A DNA stretch of 64,000 nucleotides from Sequoia sempervirens (taxonomy: Eukaryota; Streptophyta; Pinopsida; Cupressales; Cupressaceae): the NCBI GenBank assembly GCA_007258455.2, contig VDFB02373365.1, forward strand, positions 221,310,552 through 221,374,551, written 5' to 3'. Within the stretch, counting starts at the first letter, position 1. Each line of letters starts with the position of its first letter. The position numbers and the translations under genes were made by a program. The notes beneath the pieces were generated by a model that did no database searches, was not told the origin of the DNA, and worked only from the letters and a program-made list of their open reading frames with translations. Below are positions 56,331 to 64,000 of the stretch, piece by piece.

Positions 56331-57920
56331 CTATAACAACCCAAATCTGCAAACAAGTCCCTGTATATCCACCATCCTGCAAAATAAGACTCCAAGGTAA
56401 TAAAACGCATAGACATGCAATAAAAAACCTCTGAAGTAACTCACTGTAGTAAAGTGTAACCAGTCCAAGAGAGGTGCCCCTCTCATATAGAACACATATA
56501 CCTTCTAGAACTCCCACAACACAGGTAATGTCAAATTTGAAAACAAGATCATAACATTAACAAGTCCTCCTATAACACTTCACATAGAGGATGTGGCTAA
56601 TTCCTCTATCATAGTGTCAAAGAAGCATACAATGATATGCAAAATACATCTCTCATAACATAAGAACCTTCAAGAAGAAGACAATATTCCCATAAAGAGA
56701 GAACCTGCAAATCAAACCATGTTCTTATACCAGACTAACATGTGCCAAACTGTGTAAAGTAAGATCTCCTTCAACACTCTAAAACTGAAAGAATATCAAC
56801 ATCTAACCATTCAACTTATAATGAAACATGGCAGAACTTAGATGTAAACCTCTCACAAAAAGTAGATAAAACTTAGCCAAACATTCCCACAACAAAAGGG
56901 AATATGCCCAAAGCCACTAACTATCTCTCCTACCTCTCCTACCCAAATCCTCAGAACTAACTCAAGTTCAAGATTGCAAGGAGAACAATGGAAATACATA
57001 AAATCATGCATCTACTTCTCAACAATCCATCATAACTCAATTCTCAAGACTAATGCATAAGAGAAGACAAGATACATATAAATAATGCATCTAATAATCA
57101 AGTGAGCAACACCTCTTAGATCATTTACCTACCAAGTAGACCAAGAGTGGGATACAAGATTGTCCTGTGCATACAACACCAAGCAATATAGGCTTTTAAT
57201 AAAGACAATCTTTTCATCAGGTCTATGATGGACTCACACCCATTTCCAGGTGTAGGCTCCTCGGTCTTTACTGTTGATTTTTTTATAACAAGTAGCCATT
57301 CAAACATGTATCTCTTAACATAAGAAATATCCAGCCTAATCCAAGTCTCTCTAGTATCCATGAGCACCCACCAATCAATCCATGCCAACTTAAAATGCAA
57401 CATGCATAATCATGAAGCTCCAAGCAAATGATTAATACTCAAAACCAAAAAACTACATCCTCTCCAAAGGAAGAAAAATAACCCCTTTACCAAAGACTCT
57501 AAGGGTCCTCCATGAAACAAGATGTTAAAACCTCTTCAAATCACATGAAGATAACCATATCCTACCAAAGCTCCCACTGAACTGTGATACCGAGCTATAC
57601 ATGGCAACAAGATAAACATCAAACCATCACTATCAAAAACTCCCATTGAAACCTGTAACCAAGCTATCCATGACATCGTGATAACCATCTCCTAAATGAA
57701 GATCATCCATGGCCCCAACACAATCAAAGAAACTGTTGTTAACAACACAGCCCCCAAAAGGTCAAGAAAACTATAATCTCTAAACCAAGAAGATAAAACA
57801 CACTTCTTTTACAAATCTGTAATAACACAATAGTAAAAGATCCCACTATAGCCAAAAACCTTCAAACTTTTAAGAGAAAGGCATCCCAAACCCTAACCAA
57901 CCATTAGCTCTGATACCAAA

Positions 57921-58327
57921 TGTTGAAAATGAAGGTAATATTGTAGCTTAAAAATTGTAAAGCTATGAGACTGTAGATCTAATTAAGTGTTCTTTGTCAC
58001 AATTATTTGTGTATGATTAATCGGTTTAGATCGATTTTACCAATTGTAGAAAGAGACAAAAGATTGTAGAAGAATGAGACAAGAAGATAAAAGTGACACA
58101 ACATATACGTGGAGAAACCCTTTTGGGAAAAAACTCCACCAAAATCAATAGTGCTTGTATTATTTAACCTTAGAACAAGATTACAATAATACCGCATCAA
58201 TCCTTGATTGATATGCTTCCTTTCCTTCAACAATCCTTCCTCACAACCTACAATAAACTCTCATTGGAACTCTCATACACTTGCTGCAAAGCTATCCATG
58301 CATTCCATGTGACCAAGCATGAATCCA
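57921..58327 (-). repeat. 5' LTR of the Copia derivative, truncated
   Basis: Starts TGTTGAAAATGAAGG two bases after the primer-binding site. Similarity to the left LTR ends near 58327 (GAATCCA), so about 950 bases are missing. Confidence 0.82.
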
Positions 58328-58430
58328 TCACCCTATTGGAGACCCCCTAGAATGAGCGACTGCCACCCACAACAGGTTTTGAAATTTCTTTAACTAGCTT
58401 GAAATCAAGGGTTCCACTCAAATGGGGGGT

Positions 58431-60727
58431 TGAGAGTTTTAAGTTTTTGTATAGGATAGTTTTTGGCCTAGCCTTTTCATCTTAGTTTTTTTTTTTTTAT
58501 TTTCATTTTTTTTAATATTCTCTCTTAATCTCTTCATTACTAACTGTTGTGCATTTAATTTGGAAGCACTAGAGGAAGCATTTGTTACTGCCTCAATGTG
58601 ATCACTTACAATAGGGTTTGCACCAGAAGCAGCTTCAACACTTACCTCCAGTTCAAACAAGGGAGCAAAACGATTACCCTCAACAGAGATGGGAGATTCC
58701 AAAGCCATTTGAGAGGAGGGTTGTGAAGAAGGTTCCAGGCTAGAGATTTGCTCAGAGACTAGTTCAGAGATGACAATGCTAGGAGTCGGTGGTGGGTGGT
58801 TAGGGTTTTCAACTTCTCAATTTTCAACACCAGAAACAAAGGAATATTTTGGCATGCTAGGGTTAAGGTTACCCTTAGGTTTGTTTTTTAGAATAATGGG
58901 ACAATCCTTTCTTAAGTGGCCCTCACGTCTACATAGGTAGCAGGCATTATGACCACCTAGCATTTCAATCTGGCACAGGTGAATTCCATAGTCCAAGTGA
59001 ATGTTAAGGAAGTCTGGGAATTCTTGGTTTGGATTGAGGGTAATCAAAACCCTTGCGTTCATGTCTGGGATTGAGTCCCTCAGACTGTCCACCCTCATTA
59101 CAGTTCCCATAGGTGCAAGTAACTGCCAAATGAGAGCCCAAAGCTCGTGCAGAATGTCTTTCACCAGCATCCAGCTAGGGTTGGAAAGTGCTAGAATTTC
59201 TTTCATGTTTTCCCTATGTACCAACCTGGAAACAACCCTAAAGACGCTTTTCCCAACTTTCTAGAATGGGTTTTTGGTTTCTTTTTGTTGCATCTTGTGA
59301 TTTTTCACAAAGACAAGGAACAAACCCTTTTGTATCATTTGACAAAAGGAGATAGAAATGCCCAGTTTCTTATTCCATACATTTGCAAAGAAGTTATCCA
59401 AAAAAATTCTAGATGGAACATTATTGACATCGATAGCAGCAAAAAAGAAAGCCTTGTTTTTTTATTTTTTCCCTTTCCGACATGATCACGTCTTTCATTT
59501 GATTATTAGGCAAAACAGGGAGCCTCAATGACATGGCAGAGGGTTCCTTACCTCTTTCCCTGTCAATGCTATCGAATCCCTCGCCAATGCAAGAGCCAAT
59601 GCCAAACCTTGCCCCTGCCGCCACCGATGTTGATTTCTCAACAATGACCGCTTTGATCTGTGATCCCACAATAGTGGTTTACAATTTTTGACCAAACTAG
59701 ACACTGAAATAATTCTTTTTAACTAAATCTTCACTTTCGGGCACCTATAGTGGCTAAACCATGAGGAATTTGAAGATGATATAAAATAGAGTTTCATGAA
59801 ATTTTGTTTGTAGATTCTAAATATGCTTTTTTCAAAAATTTTCAAATCAGATTGCACTTCTTTTTCCATCTCCCTCGAAAACTAGTTTTTTTCAGAAAAT
59901 GACATTTTTAAAAAGTAACACTCACTGTATAATGCATAACTTTTTTTCCATGAGGGATAAAATTCTAATTCTTTCGAATTTAGATTTGTAACTCCAATAT
60001 CTAGTGCTTCCACTTGGTTAGATAGTTTTTTATTGAATATTTTTTCTTTAATCAAGTTTTTAAGTCAAGCCAATTACAATTCAGACATAGCCTGACCTTA
60101 TAACGCGTAACTTTTTTTGTATGTATCGAAATCCATTTTTTTGTTGGATCAAGGACTTCAATATTTGGTGCACTCATAATTTTCAAAAAAAAAACTTGAC
60201 AATCTTCTATTTTTCCACATGTGCAAAACAAAGAGTTTTATTTTTGGTGAAAATCCTACATTCACAAGAAATAAAAAATAAATATAATAATAAAATTAAA
60301 TTGATTTAAAATTATAATTTTTGGGAAGCTTATAATAAGGACTACATACTTACAAAAAATACATTTTAAATGAATTCATTTGATCCCCCAAAAGGTAAAT
60401 CAAAAGTTATTTTTTATCAACATTTTGATAGGGGTTCTATCCAAGGGGGTTTGATCTAAGGTAGTTTGATCAAACCCTATTCAATTGGAATGCTTTAAAT
60501 GAAACTTTTAAAGGCTTAAATCATTATATTTTCTAAAAATATGTGATTTCAACAAAAATAAAAATCTCCCAGAAATTGTAAACCAACTTTGTGGGATCAA
60601 CCATCACGCTCTCCTAATTTAGCGATTACTCTGCCTGTTGAATGCAAAGCACAACCAAAGATTGGGGGGTCGGGGGGTTCAAAACTCCCCTCCATACTTC
60701 ATTTTATTGCTTACGGGCCCTTGCCAT
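58431..60727 (-). pseudogene. LINE ORF1, N-terminal part, interrupted by an inverted-repeat element
   Basis: The probable start is the ATG complement at 60727-60725 (MARARKQ). After the insertion at 59661-60599 the frame continues (VIVEKSTSVAAGARFGIG, RLPVLPNNQMKDVI), then AAIDVNNVPSRIFLDNFF, VNLVHRENMKEI-like wording, ALSNPSWMLVKDILHELW, a PDFLNIHLDYGIHLCQIEM segment and a CCHC knuckle CYLCRREGHLRKDC (about 58899-58943). This is the nucleic-acid-binding ORF1 protein of plant L1 elements. A Ser/Lys-rich tail (KKNENKKKKTKMKRLG) ends near 58440. Frameshifts lie near 59440 and 58800. Confidence 0.82.
59661..60599. mobile_element. 939-bp inverted-repeat element (MITE-like) inside LINE ORF1
   Basis: TGATCCCACAATAGTGGTTT at 59661 extends to a 29-base repeat whose complement is at 60571-60599 (25 of 29 bases). 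The interior is AT-rich with no transposase, and has a diverged internal direct repeat (TATAATGCATAACTTTTTTT at 59932 and TATAACGCGTAACTTTTTTT at 60099). The LINE coding sequence lies on both sides. No target duplication is obvious. Confidence 0.75.
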
Positions 60728-60739
60728 GAGGAGAAGTAG

Positions 60740-63700
60740 GGAGGCTGAGCCTGGGGAGAGGAGAGCCTCCCCCACACACGCGAAGCACAAACCTAAGCGC
60801 ATCAATGGGCGACTTACAGAGCGTTTTTATCTCAAACCCAACATGAAGTGTTTTGAGACCACATCTCATACTTATTTACAAGGAATTCTATATCCTTAAT
60901 CTATTCTTTATTTCTCAAAAAATAGCATTATTTTGTATGTTGTTATCTATTCGACCTTTTTCTAAAAAAATACATGTAATAAAGGCATGGTTGCAATTTA
61001 CAAGTGTGATAACATCCTTATATAAAAATTGGACTTTATTCCTCCTATTAGCAACCTAAGTTTTTCAATAAGGCCTTCCTATTATTTTCCATCAACTACC
61101 TTATGCAGTTTCCATCTTTCATTCTTATTACCTTTTAAATGTCTTTTTAACAATATTGTTAATCATAAATTAAATTGATATTAAATCAAGCAATTTCTTA
61201 TTTTGTTATCATTTCCCAACCAAGTCCCATATAGATTAATAATTTAGTATAAGTAAGACTTGTTCAACAATGGAACTAGAAATAAAATTAATGTTTTATT
61301 TAGTTGGTAGAAATTTTTTGTGTGTTTGTATTAATTTAAGTAAACCCATTTATTATAGGTTGTTAGTTGAATCCTAAGATAGATAATTGAAAAGGCATTC
61401 CTACATTTAAATTATGTAGGCTATCTATGGCCTATTTGTATTTGTGGTGAACTCGATGTGAATCCTAACCTTTATTTATTATTCCTTTCTTCATCCTCAA
61501 ATGAAATTCTCTCTAAATAACAAACTCTCATTCTAATGTCCAAAAATTAGTTAATTCTACTTTGATTTTTTAATTTTGTAATCACTCAACAATTATTTTT
61601 GAGTAAACATAAACATATTTGTAACATATATACCTTATCAAAATTAGGTCCATTTACTACACTATTGTCTTTGTCTATTATTTTCATTAAAAAATAAACT
61701 CTAAATTTTTCTACTCAAATTTCCTATAGTATATAAGGATGAATTATTGTTTCTCTTATTTGATAGAAATTAGTATCCTTCCTTCTTTGACCATCCCTTC
61801 CTCATACAAATGTATCTCTTATAGAAACCCTTATCTAAACCTATCCATGTATTTTTCTTCCTCTTCATTCTTTCATTACCCTTCCTCAATTGTCATCCAC
61901 CCCACATGATGTCCCATTCTACTTGTCTCAAAAAGATGACCACTTTGATAATAAACCCCTACTAGATGATTCTAATTTTTTCACTTACCAAAATTGACCA
62001 TCTCTTGTCTCTCCCTTAAATTAGCCTACTTGATGATGTCACCTAATCCTAAATCTCTTAACTTGCATACTCCTTAACAAACATCATCATTACCCATATT
62101 GATGGATTAGAGATATAATCCACACTCATGTCCCTTTATAGTCTAGTTTTCATACCTTTATCCCTCTCTTCTAGCCAACCTCCTTTCTTTTTCCCACCAT
62201 TCAATATTCCTTCACCTAAATTTTCTTATCTACTCATCTAGCCCACATTCCTACTCTCTCTCTCTCTCCCTCTATTCCTCATTTTTTAACTATCATCATG
62301 TCCCTTTAAGAAAGTGTTTTACATCCTACCCCTATGTGTCACCCTCTCAACCCTTACCCTTCACTTATCTTGCTTGATCCTCTCTTACCAAGTTATTGTC
62401 ACTCCCTCTCCTATCCTACCATTAACCTCACAACCCTTGCCACACTCTTATCATAACATGAAAAAATTAACATCTCTTACCCTCAATGTCCCAACCTGTG
62501 CCCCTAACTCTATCATTTACCATCTAGTTCAAAAAAAATTCCAATAATGTAATGCTAACTATCTATTTTCCCATCATCTTATACCATGGGGTATGTAACC
62601 TTAAACCTCCTCCACAACATAATATATTTTTCTATGATATATAAATCATCCACAAGAACCATAGTTCGTCATGCTAAACATTGAAATGCATGTACAATTG
62701 GATAAGTGATCCTAAATACACATTCAATCCCTTATATATCAATGCACGTATTGATTATTACTTTGATGACCAATTCATATCTAAGCTTTTCTCTATTCAT
62801 TAAGGAAAAAACTTAAAATGGTTCTACTCTTTATCTTCCTATTCTATGTGTTTCTTTCTCTATCTCACTTATCTTTTCATGGAACACATTCAAGTCAAAA
62901 TAAGATTATAGGCTAGTTTCATCAATATAATAAATTGTAATCAAACCTATGCAAATGAGAAGGTGATGAATTTTATCTTCTATTATTAATGCCTTCTTTC
63001 ATGGATGTCTCTTCTCGACTATAATATCAAGAGAGTATTTATTAAGAATATTTTCCCAAAGCTGAACAATCAAAATATCTTGCACAAATATCCAACTTTT
63101 ATAACACTTTTTACCACCTTGTATGATTATACATAGGTGATAGATTACCTTAAGGTTATCTCTTTGACCTTGATGCCTCTATTTTTTAACCCCATCATCT
63201 TCTCAAGAAACCAATAAAATTATACAAACAAGAAAACCAACAACTTATAATTTTCTCCTTATCCAACCTTAACAATTAACCAAACTAGACAAATTTTCCT
63301 TACTCCTCTTCGTCATCTAAACTTACTCTCTCCATTTACAAGCTAACTCTAATTGGATGAAGATAGAAAAAATCCTAGTTCCATGTTTCACGAGTTTTTT
63401 CAAATAACCGTATCTAACTTCATCCTATCCAACCCTTGAACCTAAACCTCTTCTTATTTTACCAAATTTACCAATTCTGTTTAGTATATAGACCTATTTT
63501 TCTCTGAAACATGCCTTACTATTATCCTCTCCTTTTTGTTTTTCTTAATTAGCTCTTTGAAATTCCTTATCACCAAATCATGTTCCCTTTTACCTAAATA
63601 TTATTTTTTCATCTTCACTTTCATAAGATTCTCCTAGGATATGCTTCTATTAATCCAACCCTAGTAATTACTTAAGTTATTTTTCATTTTCTCTTTTTCT

Positions 63701-64000
63701 TAAGTTTCTACATGGAATAATTTTCTTGACTTTTTCCTCTTTTTCTCCTTTGTATTATTTTCCAATTTCTCTTTTTTCAATGAGGATTCTCCTATTCTAC
63801 ATTCATTTTCTATATTTGATTTGTTTGCTCCTCTACTTTAGTTACCCATTACTACTTTAGCATTATAGGTTACATTTAGATTAGATGATTATTCACTTTC
63901 TAACCAATATTGCCAACACATTATTATAGAAATATTAAATTTGGGACAACTATTAATATCATGTGATTTATCACCAAAAAAATAACATGTGGATGTTCCT
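60740..64000. other. AT-rich DNA without recognisable genes
   Basis: Pyrimidine-rich and AT-rich, with short open frames only. A short CT tract lies near 62252-62270. No TE ends, RNA gene or protein similarity seen. It is probably very old, decayed repeat DNA. Confidence 0.6.

Larger units (their letters stand above)
54780..58327 (-). mobile_element. Copia deletion derivative
   Basis: A left LTR (54780-56131) and a truncated right LTR (57921-58327) flank 1.8 kb of mostly non-coding DNA. Next to the right LTR is the initiator-Met primer-binding site (57907-57918, TGGTATCAGAGC on the minus strand); next to the left LTR is a polypurine tract (minus-strand GTCAAGTGGAAGAA, 56132 on). Gag, integrase and RT are gone. 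A short piece of the polyprotein C-terminus survives at 56160-56330. It could move only with proteins supplied by another element, and with one LTR truncated it is now immobile. Confidence 0.88.

Noticed and set aside
58328..58430. Direct continuity of sequence between the two LINE halves at 58431 and 40649
   Set aside because: The bases at both edges do not show a shared target duplication or a continuous frame by eye; the split-LINE idea is kept only as a finding.
60642..60899. An 85-codon plus-strand frame
   Set aside because: It is antisense to the LINE ORF1 start and leader, where the minus strand gives the expected MARARKQ start.

Overview
The window is nuclear DNA of a land plant, most likely a gymnosperm with a large, TE-rich genome. 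That is an inference from the plant-type UDP-glycosyltransferase, the TTTAGGG-type telomere-like repeats, the Tat-like Ty3/gypsy, Tork-like Copia and L1-like LINE remnants, and the deep nesting of old, decayed elements. Only one ordinary host gene is visible: the 3' part of a glycosyltransferase gene at the left edge (1-777). PPR-type fragments near 33 kb and 35 kb are broken. I recognised no tRNA or rRNA genes, though I made no systematic search for them.

The main structure is one Ty3/gypsy retrotransposon at 3022-31558. Two long direct repeats (3022-10546 and 18584-31558) bound gag-pol at 10.7-17.7 kb. The outer ends begin TG and end CA and are flanked by the same five bases, CCTAT (3017-3021 and 31559-31563). 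The terminal repeat is therefore about 7.5 kb, and it carries a complete gene-like unit in its presumed U3: a TATA box, a possible intron, and an open frame of about 1,390 codons that I do not recognise (LTR-ORF). A second TATA box follows, placed to start the genomic RNA. Gag-pol reads gag, zinc knuckle, protease, an extra (archaeal-type) RNase H, reverse transcriptase, degenerate gypsy RNase H and integrase; all are broken by stops and frameshifts. The downstream LTR copy is interrupted by a complete 7,164-bp Copia element (22806-29969, minus strand) with two 1,553-bp LTRs and a 5-bp target duplication.

From 31.6 to 36.3 kb the DNA is AT-rich with small gene fragments. From 36.3 to 60.7 kb lies what looks like one L1-type LINE (minus strand) split in two: ORF1 N-terminal half at 58.4-60.7 kb, ORF1 C-terminal part plus ORF2 at 36.4-40.65 kb. 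The 18 kb between them holds a candidate 14-kb DNA transposon (40670-54720) and a Copia deletion derivative (54780-58327). The candidate DNA transposon has 20-bp imperfect terminal inverted repeats, palindromes near its ends, a spliced plus-strand gene of unknown function, a minus-strand gene for an RNase H-fold transposase-like protein, and between them a 2.9-kb satellite. The satellite's centre is CCCTAAA-like and its flanks are TTAAGGGG-like, so the G-rich strand switches twice. A 939-bp inverted-repeat element sits inside the LINE ORF1 half. The last 3.2 kb show no recognisable feature.

All domain calls are from reading translations by eye. No alignments or database searches were run, and percentages are rough visual estimates.
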